From Strongyloides papillosus (Eukaryota > Nematoda > Chromadorea > Rhabditida > Strongyloididae): a stretch of DNA of 64,000 nt. A model generated the notes under the pieces. It had not been told where the DNA came from. It did no database searches and saw only the letters and a list, made by a program, of their open reading frames with translations. A program made the translations under genes and the position numbers. Positions 24,617 to 36,181 of the stretch are shown here, in pieces. How positions within the stretch are numbered: position 1 is the stretch's first letter; every line of letters starts with the position of its first letter. The stretch spans positions 2,154,632 to 2,218,631 of the forward strand of contig SRSI01000013.1 in NCBI GenBank assembly GCA_005656395.1, given 5' to 3'.

Positions 24617-24865
24617 TTATTCCGAAAGACTAATATTATTTAAGGGCCGTTTTAATGCTAACTTGTTTGAATAATTACCCATTTTCAAAATTTGAATTGT
24701 ATTTACCGTAACAACTAAATAGTTTTTTTCAGTAAAATCAATTTTTAGTTTTCGAATATATGTTTTAAATTTATTTCTCGAACCTGTATATTTCATTGTA
24801 ATCATTTTTGCAATGTTTTCAAGATAATTCCCAATCAACAATTTATAAACATTGAAAGAAATTCC
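24617..24865 (-). other. Possible exon, unknown protein
   Basis: After an acceptor-like GATTTTTAG the minus strand stays open for 82 codons to a stop at 24617. The product is Lys/Ile/Asn-rich with ordinary protein character. A second open minus-strand segment (25152-25382) lies upstream but no splice pair joins them convincingly. Unknown. Confidence 0.22.
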
Positions 24866-25151
24866 CTAAAAATCATCAATAAATAATTTTTGTTATCCTA
24901 CATGTATGCTGATTGCGCAATACATAGGAGTCATTGGAACCTTTTTTTTAAGAATTCTACGGTTATTTCATCTTTTTTTTTCTCGATAAATCAACTATTT
25001 GAGTTGTTCCGTAGTTGATCAATATTACTTTTTTCAGATTATTCACCTTCTATACAATAAATTTGCCGGCTTGATATCTGATGAATAACGTAAAAACTTG
25101 ATAAATAATTCATTGCGTTTAGTACAATTCGTATAACATTATTTATATTAT

Positions 25152-25382
25152 TTATTTCATCTTTTTGATCCAATAAGCGACGATTTTAAAGACACTTAAT
25201 AACATTGAGTAAACATTCATTACTATAAAGAATTGATTTGTTGAAGAGTCAAATTCAATATCGACAATCTGTGATAATGAACAAAGACTGTTAAATAAAA
25301 ACTCATCTAACATATTTTTTGTTAATACACTGTTCATTACAACTTTTTTTGAATTATTTCTTGACTTAATTTGATTATGCAT
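25152..25382 (-). other. Possible exon, unknown protein
   Basis: ATG-initiated 76-codon minus-strand frame with balanced hydrophilic and hydrophobic residues and a terminal Lys-Lys-Met-Lys. Could be the first exon of a gene continued at 24865, but the needed donor is not evident. No domain recognised. Confidence 0.2.
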
Positions 25383-26150
25383 GTATTTAATGTTGTGGCC
25401 GTTGTTTTTGTTCCCTTAATAACACTCGAAAATTCACCGGTTTTAATTAATAAACTAGAACATAAATTGATTCATTAATGTGTATTGAATAAGATAGCTT
25501 TGGCAAATATAACTTTAACATTTAAGATTATTAATTTAACAGTTTATTTAGCGTTAATTATTTACATAAAAATTTTTTTAATCGGAAAATTTGTGAATAA
25601 ATAGATAGAATTATTTTTCCATGTTATTTTTTTGTTTAGTGAAGAATGATTGTTTTCTTCTTAGGAGACATGAAGGGTGAATATAAATACCCTAAAAAAT
25701 GATGATCTTTCAGTTTTGGCTTTTACTAACCAGGCGGATAACCTAATACATATTGGGTTTAATTAACTAAATAAATCTTTATTCTACTATTCGCTTTATT
25801 AACAGGTGTAGGTACCAACTTATTTATTTCGCTGTTTAAAAATTTAAATTTTCACTGTATTTAATCGACTAATGCTAACAAATTTATATCTTAAACTTCA
25901 TAAAGCGATTTATACCATCTTAAAACTGCAAATAACAATTGTATTACAATTTATTGTATTTATAGTCTGACAGTTTATTTTTCGAACGATTGAACATTAC
26001 AGATAATTATGTTGGAATAAACGATAATAACAGTTTTATTGATAACGAACATAATGATATAAAAGAAAAGACAATTAACAAAAGCAATTTAAAAAATTAA
26101 GTTACAGGTTATTTTTTTCATTAAAAATATTTTTAAATGATTTTTTATAG

Positions 26151-29100
26151 CCTGTTAACCACACCCTCAGGGCAGGTTATGTAATAACTGTAAAAGGGAA
26201 GGAAAAGGAATACCAAGGCAGTTCATGTTAGTTCATTTTTAACTCACTGAAGAAATGTCACTCGAGCCAGTGAGGACTACACTGCTGAGATATTAGTAAA
26301 TAATGCTTTATTTTGTATTAATATTTTTGGTTATTTAATTGTTTCGCTAGTAATAAAAGTTTATAATTACTATTTTTCACTATATTTGTAAACCCCTAAC
26401 TTACCTAATTAATTGGCAGAGTTAACAAGTCGAAAATCCTCTATATAGAAATATTTTAAACTATCCTGCTGGAGATAACCAGATATTAATAAGAGTGAAT
26501 CGAATAGTAAAAAATAATGAAAACAAGTTACTTGAGGAAGCTTTTGTGTTGACTAAGAAGAATGTATTGAGGTGTAAATTTATTAAAGTATCTACAAAAA
26601 AGCATGAGAAACTGATTTATTATTTTATATCGGAAATGCTACACGTATAGTATAATTAAACACATTAGAGTTGATTTTTTACTTACAAGTTTTTGGTACC
26701 AGAGAATTTGAAAAAAAGAATGTTTGGAAAGCGTTGTAAATTGTACTGTAGAATTTTACAATATAAAAAAATACTATAATTAATAAAAGTAGAGTGGGAA
26801 AGATTATTAAATGTCGTATTGGAAAATTGAAGAAAAAAATAATGCTATAAATCTACAAAATAAAGAAATTGATCTAAGTTAAATTCTTGAAACTACTTTT
26901 TAAACAAATTTAAAAGAAATGTTTTTTAAAAAGCAGATAAATACACATTTTTTATACTAGCTGATATCAGAAAATTATTATTTGTAAGAGAAATAGCAGA
27001 TAAAATATACTTTGTTTATCAAGAAAATTTGATTTAAAAGACTGTAAAAAAATTACTGGAGTTGCAAAGTATATATTTGGTTCTGAAAAACTTTTTTCTA
27101 TATTACAAAATTTAGTAAAATAGAAGTTATATCGATGACTCAAAACCGGTTGACAAATTAAAGAAAATTTTTACTAAGGCTACAATCAGCAACTTAATTG
27201 ATTTATTATCAAAAGTTAATGATCGTTCAAATGAAATATTTACTGATGTACTGGATAAAAAAGATTTTTTTTTTCGACTGGAACAATACCATTATAGTTT
27301 TCAGAGATTTTATAGGATGTAATGCTGAAATAGATAATATTCAATCTTATATGCGCTTATTTAAAAATAAGTGAACCACGTAATAGGCTGTTGAAATTTA
27401 TTGTAACAATGGCAGGTGGCAAATGACGTTTTATAACTAACGGTCGAGCTGCAAAATGCAATAAAATAAAACTTTAATGGAACATATAGAAAAGGTACTA
27501 CATTAACCAAAAAATATGTAGAAATAAAATTAATAATCTATTTATATAAAGAATTACATTAATTCAAAAAGTTGTGGTTAATTTTTAGACAGATTGATTA
27601 AATTCCGTGAAAGTCTTTCAGATGTTGTTAAATTTAAAATATAACACTCATATTTAAAATAATTCTTTTTCTATATTTTTATAATATTCTACATTCTATC
27701 CACAATGTATATAAATATAACTCTTATTTCTTTAATTCACTCTTATTCTTATTGTTAATAATTGTTTTTACACTTATATTTAAAAAAATATATATTTGAT
27801 TAGTTTGCAATTTATTCAACATGACAAAAAAGTTTATTATTAAAATTAACTTAAAATTAAAGTATAAAACATTTTTTAAAAATACTCATTTATATATGCA
27901 GAGTTTTAGAATAAAGAAAAAAAATATTTAAAATAATTCTGTTATGTATTTTAATTGTACCAATGATGCATAAAAATCAACTTAGTGATCTAATTTTCAA
28001 CTAGAAAAAATAAAATTCCAGATTTACAATGTTCTAAATTTAAATATCTATTTTAACCTACTTTTCTAAAGATTTAATTATATGCTCAAGTTAATTTTTT
28101 TAGTGGATTTAGTACTCTAGTATCAGAAACCAATAACCTTATCATTATTTTTTGTAGCAATTTAATTTTCTTTCAAACTAATCTGACTTAAACATTATAG
28201 TAGGTTAGATACACACTTTATATCTTCACCCAAGAATATGTCGCTTATTGATTGGTAGTAATTTGGTTTGTATTTTGATTTATAAGTACAGCTTCTCGGT
28301 ATTAAAGCGAAGTTTTTCTAACTATAAAAAATATCTTTAAAAATTTTTTCAATTTAGGTCAAAAAATTAATCTTTTTAGTACCATCATCGACTGAATCCA
28401 CCTTCATATAATAACATAAAATTTTCAACAAGTCATTGTGGAATTTCTTTTTCAACATTATTGGAGTAGCAAATTTCTACTAGTTCATAACTGTTATCAA
28501 ACTTTAAAAATACAAACAGTTGGTCTTTTTAAGTAATTTTTTTCTTAATATCAAGATGTCTTTTTTTCACTAAAAACTTCTTTCAATTTCATTTTATAAC
28601 GAACATTCCGTGGTTATCCGATTTCATAACTTAAGTAACAACATATTTGAATGCATTGTAACGAATAAATAAATTTTCATAAATTCAATATTCTGCTAGA
28701 TGTTAAGTTAAGTTGAAACTTAATTTGACTCACTAGAAAGGCATTTTATTAACTGGTCTTTTACAAGTTTTTTTTCAGCAAACTAGTATTACAATTCTTG
28801 ATTCATCAATGCATCTCTTGTAAGCACGGCTACACATCTAAATATATTCGTTTATAGATAAATATCTATTACATGGTCCAATAAACTCTTTGTTGACATA
28901 AATATTTGACGATTTTAGTAGTAAATTAATTCTAACAGAAAACTTTTTTGTTTTTAATGTCAATTTTATCATCTTTTCTTTGTATAACCGTATTGTAACT
29001 TGTTTTGTAACTGTCATAAAATTTGAATAATGTATTTTAGTTCCATGACAGTATAAATTCTTTAAAGCAGTCGGTTCAGGGCATATTGAATGTTTTTTAT

Positions 29101-29206
29101 CGAATCTTTTAAAAATAACATTAAATGTTTTTCAATGTATTTAACATCCTTTGTATCAAGCAAAAAGATACTACTTAGATGTTTTGGATATGATTTTATC
29201 ATATTC
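26151..29206. other. Decayed region, coding traces only
   Basis: A GC-richer patch at 26155-26290 shares the short phrase AAGGAATACCAA with the LTR at 13.25 kb and may be an old LTR relic. At about 27144-27372 (plus strand) two frames joined by one shift encode a protein-like stretch with a DFFFDW motif; family unknown. At 28.4-29.2 kb the minus strand has traces that could be the interior of a retroelement whose LTR is at 29207-29380. No intact gene. Confidence 0.3.
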
Positions 29207-29306
29207 TGTTGGGTTTGAAGCACTTTTTTCTTAAAGAGTGTTTCTATGTTGTCTTCCATTAAAGACACTAGAGAAGAAAGATAATAAATATAAGAGAGAA
29301 AAAATT
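29062..29306 (-). pseudogene. Frame starting inside a diverged LTR, gypsy ORF1 relative
   Basis: The minus-strand frame from within the LTR at 29207-29380 runs to TAA at 29062. Its first residues (SLMEDNIETLFKKKVLQTQ) align without gaps to the start of ORF1 of the intact Ty3/gypsy element (SSVEDKIGAPFKEKCSELN), which is likewise encoded inside its LTR. Beyond the LTR the two diverge. Probably the decayed first reading frame of a related element. Confidence 0.5.
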
Positions 29307-29380
29307 TTTTAATTATCAAGCTATTCAGTATTTTAAACTAATATAATAAGTAAAATTAAAAATATCTATATTTTAAAACA
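29207..29380 (-). repeat. Diverged LTR related to the 43-47 kb gypsy element
   Basis: 174 bp, against 176 bp in the young element. On the minus strand it begins TGTTTTAAAA and ends CAACA, with a conserved block around TGTCTTTAATGGAAGACAAC and CTCTTTAAG. The AT-rich first half has drifted strongly. No second copy was found, so it is a solo LTR or the 5' LTR of a wrecked element on the minus strand. Confidence 0.55.
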
Positions 29381-30253
29381 ATTAAAGGTCATTCTTTCAG
29401 ATATCTTTGTTTAGTATTCTAAAAATTTTATTATAATATTTTTACTAAAAAAAAGTTGTCAATCTTTGGTCTATAACTTAAGTATCTTTAAGTCCATATT
29501 TTTTTAATATTTTAGTTTTATTTTATTATTCCTATGTTGTACCTTTCAAATAGATCATAAGCTAAAAACGTGAAGTGTTAGGGATTCATATTTCTGTCAA
29601 ACGTGCAAGATGATTGTTATGATGATTATGTTTATATATGTAAGTGTAAAATGGTAACTGTATTTTTTAACTACATGTTTTGTCATCAATAAACTTATTG
29701 AATTACTAATATCTAACAAAAAAATTTAATTAACTTTAACGAAAGTTATCTATGACACAAAATTACACATAAAAGTATGCAAAAATAAGTGTTTTATATA
29801 GATAACTTGATCAATTATAAACCAAAATATAAGAGTTACATTTTCCACTTAAGCTAGAAAAAAACGCATCTTTTGAATATTTACTATAAAAATCATTTGA
29901 ATTTGACAACAGTTATGACAAAGAGTAAATTTTATTTTTTTTATCAGAAAAGTTATGAATATATCTATTAAATTATACGTTTAGCGTCCGAATTCTAGAT
30001 CAAATTTAACTAATATCTTCATCAATTTCATACTTACTAAAAGTAGTTATTATAGAGCGATCCATATTAAATAAAATGATAAGATATGCTCAAAAAAATA
30101 CAACAAAAAAATATTAAAAAACTAAGACAACTTACACATATTAAATAACTAGTGTCGATTAATATTTTAGTCATCTTTATCTATTGTTAAATGCTTTTTT
30201 ATTTATTTTTATTTGATGTCAGTTGACGGTGACGTAATATATCTAACAATATA
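29381..30253. other. Nothing recognised
   Basis: AT-rich intergenic sequence. No gene, RNA or repeat identified by eye. Confidence 0.35.
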
Positions 30254-31139
30254 TTAGGTTGGTGCAAAAGTTCTGTCGTTTTTTAAATGAAACTTTAGAA
30301 GATTATAATTTTTATATGGAAATTACTTAATTTGTAATATACTATCTATTATCATCAACAACTTGTCTTCAATTAGTAGCTACATTACCGATTCCAGATT
30401 TGAAGAATTTCTTAATCTTTTTGAAGAAAGTTTTAAAAAAACCAATAATTACTTCATCAACTTTACAGAAGTGTCTACCATCCTAGAATTTATGTAGAGA
30501 TAAGAGTAGATAGTGAATAGATAGAGAAACATCTGGAGAATATGTTGTGTGCGAGAGAAATTCATAGCTTCTCTCATCCAGATTTTTCCGAGCCTTCAAT
30601 GATATATGTCGTCATACTGAAGAACAACTTTTTTATCATTTTCTGAATTTTGTAATTTTTTTAGATATTTCTTGTCTAATTTTGATAGCATTTTACATTA
30701 AAAGTCATTAAAAGTAGTTTGAAATTGATAGAATCTCAAAAAATCTTCATTGGAAGCTGGTGCCATACAAATGGATGCTCAATCTTCAAGATTCCGTTCT
30801 TTGTCTTAAATCTTTATAAAGGATCTTTATATAAGCCCAATATTTGCTACATTTCTCCCTAATGCTACACATAAATTTTTAGAAGCATCAGTTGTCATTT
30901 GTCTTAGTTGGAGCTCTTAGAAGACATAATGTCAAAAATGACTTTTGACTGCCTTCATGTTTAGCAAAAGAAAATGTAGCATAAATAATATAACAATTTG
31001 CTATTATGCAAATTTTAAAGTAAAGAGGTGGTACAATCTATCTATTTTAATGACTTAATTTTTTGTCAATTGTGATCATACTTTTTTGATGATAGAAAGT
31101 GATATTGAAAAAAACGACAGAACTTTTGCACCAACCTAA
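30254..31139 (-). mobile_element. Internally deleted mariner element
   Basis: Inverted termini begin TTAGGTTGGTGCAAAAG, the classic mariner terminus, and continue into TTCTGTCGTTTTT. TA flanks both ends (30252-30253, 31140-31141). The 886-bp length is short for a ~1.3-kb mariner. On the minus strand a broken frame keeps the transposase C-terminus: a YSPDV motif (the third catalytic Asp) and DGRHF with VDEV further on. Stops and frameshifts show it is dead. Confidence 0.85.
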
Positions 31140-31183
31140 TACAATTAAAAATCTATATTCTGTAATAGTTTTGAAACTATCTA

Positions 31184-31259
31184 CGATCTTGACAGAACTC
31201 AAATCTGCAATTTTCTGCTCCAAAGACAGACGCCTTAATCATTATGTTACACAATCAAG
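31184..31259 (-). pseudogene. tRNA-Arg pseudogene with possible excision scar
   Basis: The minus strand keeps the anticodon arm, T arm and 3' acceptor (ending CAAGATC plus G) of the tRNA-Arg found split at 56.4-57.3 kb. The 5' acceptor half no longer pairs and the anticodon position reads TTG rather than TCG, so it is not functional. In the D-loop, TT-ATG-TT (plus strand, 31242-31248) replaces a single TT, at exactly the position where a transposon sits in the other copy. Confidence 0.65.
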
Positions 31260-31330
31260 TGCCTGGGGGCACACCTTAACTAACTAGATATAAACTTGCC
31301 AAAATTATTGACTCATGTTTGGCTTATATA

Positions 31331-32782
31331 CAGGGTGGCCCACCTAAAACTCCCCAGACGTTTGCATATATATCTCCACGCATAGATAAGCTACAAACAT
31401 GGTATTATAATCATTTTGTAGCTGAGATATATCCCATCCTAAATCTATTGACAAATCAACAAAATGTGGATTTTAGTTGGAGTTATGAGCTATTGAAATT
31501 TAGATGCATTTTTCGACTTTCACTAAATGTAACTTTTTTGTTTGGAAAGATTTTTTAAAAATTGTTGTAGATTCTGAAAGAACAAAGTGTTTTGTACTAA
31601 CTCTCAAAATTACGTAAAAATTGAAGTCCGGCGACTTTGTTTAATTTTTAAATAAAAGTTAAAAATCTTGATTTTTGTCAAAAAATCGATGTTTTTTTAG
31701 AATAACATTTTAATTAGATAATTTTTAAAAAGTTTTTATTGATATTCTGATAGAGTAAGCAAAGCTCTATCGAATGAGTATAGTGTCACTAAATTTGATT
31801 GAGTTTGAAGAAAGTTATGAATAGTCAAAAATTGACCATTTTTTACAATAATTCTATAAAAAAAAATATGTCAATCTTTTCTAAATTTCCGGGCACGGAT
31901 TATGTTTTATTTTCAAAAGTATTATAAATTTTTGCCTTTATTTGATAAAAGCTCGCTCATATTTTAAAAATACAGGGTATGAGATTATGAGTGGATATAC
32001 AAAAAATTAAAAAACCACTCAAGAATTGTTCTTAAAGAGTAATATCTACACAAAATAGTATAAAATAATTGTAAATGGTGTAAAAATATTAGAAAAATTA
32101 TTTTTTTCTTGAATTTGGGTGATAAGAAATATTTCAGTTCTTTAGACAATTTATGAACAAACAAGTAATAACCTGTAAACTAATATGGATAAGTAGTGTT
32201 ATTATTGCTATTAGGATACCATAAAGATCGGGGAAAGTATTATCTGTATTTTAACTTTTAAATAAAAGTGTCAAAAAGTCGACTTTGGCAAATCATAACT
32301 TCTTTCAATGTCAACCCCTCAGAACGGTCATATACTCATTCGATAGAGCTTTGCTTACTCTATCAGAATATCAATAAAAACTTTTTAAAAATTATCTACT
32401 TAAAATGTTATTCTTAAAAAACATCGATTTTTTGACAAAAATCAAGATTTTTAACTTTTATTTAAAAATTAAACAAAGTCGCCGGACTTCAATTTTTACG
32501 TAATTTTGAGAGTTAGTACAAAACACTTTGTACTTTCAGAATCTACAACAATTTTTAAAAAATCTTTCCAAACAAAAAAGTTACATTTAGTGAAAGTCGA
32601 AAAATGCATCTAAATTTCAATAGCTCATAACTCCAACTAAAATCTACATTTTGTTGATTTGTCAATAGATTTAGGATGGGATATATCTCAGCTACAAAAT
32701 GATTATAATACCATGTTTGTAGCTTGTCTATGCGTGGAGATATTTATGCAAACGTCTGGGGAGTTTTAGGTGGGCCACCCTG
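31331..32782. mobile_element. Foldback-type DNA element with 450-bp inverted arms
   Basis: Starts CAGGGTGGCCCACC and ends GGTGGGCCACCCTG with TA on both sides (31329-31330, 32783-32784), pointing to the Tc1/mariner group. The arms (31331-31780 and 32332-32782) are near-perfect reverse complements apart from a few differences, around a 550-bp unpaired centre. No transposase is present; a frame across the left end is not real. Arm similarity suggests recent insertion or homogenisation. Confidence 0.85.
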
Positions 32783-32784
32783 TA

Positions 32785-34300
32785 GATATTTTTTAAGGTT
32801 TCTTTTTAAACATTTATATATATGTTTTAAAGCATATTCTTGAAGTAAAAATTTTTTTTCAATGTTATAACTTCTCTCAAAAGAATAATATTGCATTTTT
32901 TAACCATTTTATTTAGGTAAACGAAATAAATTTTCTAATAAAAGTTTATCATTGTTTTTAAAAAATAAATATTATGTAACTAATCCGTATTTAGTATTAA
33001 TTTTATTAAAAAAATAATAATTCTCTGTATTATGAATACTTATTTCAAATAGTAAAATTCTGTAAATTGATATTTTTTACATTGTCGTTAAAAATGATGT
33101 GCAAATTTTATTCACATAAAAATAATTTTTGTTTAATTAGAAAGTATATTTTTTAAACGACATGTAGAAACTACAAAGAGTGCAAAACAATTATTGCTTG
33201 ATATGACAAGTTATTTTTATATGTACTCTCTTGATGTTAAATAAAGTTTAAGAATTTGAATTAAATAACTTTCTTTGAAAAAATATGTCTTTTTAACTAT
33301 AAAAAAACAAATTGTTATACATTACTTGTGTAATGTATGGAGCACCATCAAATTTATAATATAAACAAAATTATTTTTTATTATTAGTCATAGATAACCC
33401 AAGAGAGTTGAGATAAGTATACTTTTTCCAAATAATAATGCTTTATTTTTGGCCTTTTCTTATTAACAAAAGGTTGTGTCTAAGTTTTCATTATCATTTC
33501 ATAATACTAATCAATTGCGTTATTTGACACTAAAAAGTATGATTTTTTAAATTAACTATAGAGAATATTAGATACGCGCAAAAGCAAATGATACCTAAAT
33601 CTGTGTAAAATGCAATTTGTCTTATTTAATAAAATCTAAATTTTTTCGACTTGCGAATAATTTTATCGTAAGTATTTTGTTTACTAAAATTAAAAAATTA
33701 TTTGAAGATTAATAAAATAATCATTAATTTTTTATGATATTTTTTATCTTGAAACTTAAGTTGTTATTTACAATATATTTTAAAATACCAAATTAAAATT
33801 CATTTTAAGTAAAATTATAAATGCTTTCATAAAGAGCATTTATTAACATATTACAATATTTGTATTAATAAGTTTCAATAGTTTGAGTTACTATAATCCA
33901 TATTCTTTTTACAGATTTATACTCATCTGAAAGCCTAAGATTTTTTTATAATGTCTTTCAGATCATTTTCTCAAATCAAACATATGAAAAGTTATATTAA
34001 TTTAAAATGTAAAACATATATATATTTGTAGAAAAACGGCAAAATGTATGCAAACTATAATATTTTTCGTTGTTTAAAATATTTTTATTGTCGCTTGATA
34101 TTCATAAAATTTAATTTTTTTAATAGACGTAGCATTTTATGAAAAATTGTCGAAATTTGTCGCATTATTTGTGTGTAAATTGTCACGTATAACTCTTAAA
34201 ATAACAAAAAAACGTTCAAATTCTCAAAAACATCCATACAGATTAAATTCTATTCTAGAGATTTTACGCTCTTTTATTCATGGAGTTAAAGTTGCTTTCT
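32785..34300. other. Nothing recognised
   Basis: 1.5 kb of AT-rich intergenic sequence without a supported gene, RNA or repeat. Confidence 0.35.
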
Positions 34301-34309
34301 CAACGAGGT

Positions 34310-34673
34310 ACACCTGATTGGCTACCAATTCTTCTCAAATTTGAGAGTACTTCTAATAGAGAAAAAGAAGAAATATCATTCCAACAAGGCAAAAATTAAA
34401 TAATTAATAGTTTATCAAATAAAAGGAAAGAATATAAGTTATGATAATAATAAAAAAAATTGAAAACCTATAAAAAATAAAAATCGGGGGAATTTGTTTT
34501 TCAAATTTTAATAATTGCCATAATATATTATTTACTTGGTGGTCAATCATGATATGTACGCGGAAAATTTTATAATTTGCCACCATATATTTGCTTGGTG
34601 GACAATTATGATATATACACGGAAAATCTCATGATCGGCAACAATATAAATTTATTCGGTAGCCAATCAGATA
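34310..34673 (+). repeat. ~60-bp tandem array upstream of tRNA-Val
   Basis: A motif GGTGGTCAAT / GGTGGACAAT / GGTAGCCAAT recurs at 34538, 34597 and 34658, about 60 bp apart, each time with a downstream GATATNTACNCGGAAAA-like block in the first two units. An inverted copy (CTGATTGGCTACC) lies at 34311. The last unit sits exactly 30 bp before the tRNA-Val gene, so the array looks like duplication of a tRNA upstream module. Confidence 0.6.
34658..34673 (+). promoter_or_regulatory. Upstream module at -30 of tRNA-Val-AAC (copy 1)
   Basis: GGTAGCCAATCAGATA starts 30 bp before the gene. The same sequence with one change lies 30 bp before tRNA-His (58681). The spacing suits an upstream Pol III promoter element; function is inferred. 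Confidence 0.45.
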
Positions 34674-34687
34674 CGACTCTTCTCAAC

Positions 34688-34761
34688 GATTTCGTGGTGT
34701 AGTCGGTTATCACATCTGTCTAACACACAGAAGGTCGGCGGTTCGAATCCGCCCGAAATCA
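34688..34761 (+). tRNA. tRNA-Val (AAC)
   Basis: Complete cloverleaf: the acceptor GATTTCG pairs with CGAAATC, the anticodon loop is CTAACAC (AAC), the T arm is GGCGG-TTCGAAT-CCGCC, and the discriminator is A. A TTTT terminator follows at 34765. The gene body is identical to the copy at 63023 although the 5' flanks differ. Confidence 0.95.
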
Positions 34762-35411
34762 GTCCTTTTGACATTTAAAATGTAGCCGTGGTTTTTAAAA
34801 ACTAAAGAAAAAAACAATTAAAGTTTCCTTTACTTATTTAAACCGTTTCTATAATAACAAAATAGATAAATATTTTTGAAATGTAAATTTTCACTAAAAA
34901 AAATTTTACTTTTTGTTATTTATATCATAAAATTTTAATAATATTGTGGGACATAAATGCTACTAATATGTATCACCTAAACGAATGAGTTGATTCAACC
35001 TTTCTTGTCAAATGTAAGGATATGTTGTTAAAAATTTCTAGCTACCGTAATATGTATAAAAATATAAATTACATACTTGAGAATTTTAATAGCATACCAA
35101 AGTTCTAAAAAACCAAAAAATTTACACTTAACAAAATCTAGTTATTTGAAGTTTATACATTTTTAAACAATAATTGATTGCGATTAAAAAATAGTTCCGA
35201 CCATACAACATCTCTTTTCAAAGAAAATAGAACTGTAAAGAGGTAATATTTTATTGTATTAATTTTTATATTGTATGTAAAGCATAGATAGGTACTAGTA
35301 AGTAGAAATGATTTATCATTAGTAAATAAATGTTTTATGATTGTCTTAAAAAATTTTTTTAAAGATAAAAACACAAATGCTGCTTTTGTGAGATATTTTT
35401 GGAGGAAAAAA

Positions 35412-35484
35412 TGCCACGAGCCGGGATCGAACCGGCGACATTTAGATCTTCAGTCTAACGCTCTCCCAACTGAGCTATCATGGC
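35412..35484 (-). tRNA. tRNA-Phe (GAA)
   Basis: The minus strand folds into a standard cloverleaf with anticodon loop ACTGAAG (GAA), D arm GCTCAGTTGGGAGAGC and T loop TTCGATC. A T-run terminator lies directly downstream on the minus strand (35406-35411). Confidence 0.95.
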
Positions 35485-36179
35485 TGTCGGCGGGTGCCTC
35501 TTGACAAGCCAAATTAAAACGCGTCAAAACTTTTGAATGGAATTTAGTTTATATGAATGTTTTTTTAAGAATCTTAACATTTTATGTACATTTTAAGGCT
35601 TATTCTCGGAAATGAACTTTATTTTCAATACGATAGCTTAACTCAGAATGATAATATTCAATTTTTTGATCATCTTGTCTAGATAAATGCAAATAAAAAA
35701 TTCTTGTAAAAGTAAAAATAATATTTTTTTCTAAATGTGATACTATTTATCAAATGTATATTAATACATTTAATGACATCTTTAATTGTAATACCCATAA
35801 TAAAAGACAAAATGTTTTAGAGAACAAGATTATTTTATGAAAAATGACTTCATAAACATATATATAATACATAAAATATATTTTTTAACATTCATTTTAC
35901 CAAAGAATTCTTCTTACAATAAACATTTTGTTCAAAAGATAAAAAGTGTATGAAGTGATATTTTTAAGTTTATTCATAAAAATTAAGTTGGTAGTTCACT
36001 TTTAACAAAAATCTCTTTAAATTTAATTAAAAAATGTGTTTAAAACAAAAATGAATAACTAATAAAGCATACCATACAATTATTATTCTATTAATCACGT
36101 AGTTTTTAAGATAAATATAGTAATGATAATATAAATTATCATAAATAACTCTTAAAAGTATAAAAAAATGCTAAAACTA
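35485..36179. other. Nothing recognised
   Basis: AT-rich spacer. A candidate upstream element (TTTGGCTTGTCAAGA) lies about 29 bp before the tRNA-Phe 5' end; otherwise no feature is seen. Confidence 0.3.
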
Positions 36180-36181
36180 TA

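Larger units (their letters stand above)
23930..26150. other. AT-rich region with two weak exon candidates
   Basis: Apart from the minus-strand candidates at 24617-24865 and 25152-25382, nothing is supported. At 25670-25810 a TATAAATA box followed by AATAAA, in a segment that could start TG and end CA, resembles a solo LTR, but there is no second copy in the window to prove it. Confidence 0.25.

Noticed and set aside
25670..25810. Possible solo LTR with TATA box and polyadenylation signal
   Set aside because: No second copy or target duplication in this window, so it cannot be supported.
31319..31558. 79-codon plus-strand frame spanning the foldback element's left end
   Set aside because: It crosses the transposon boundary, and its reverse complement occurs in the other arm with no coding signature.
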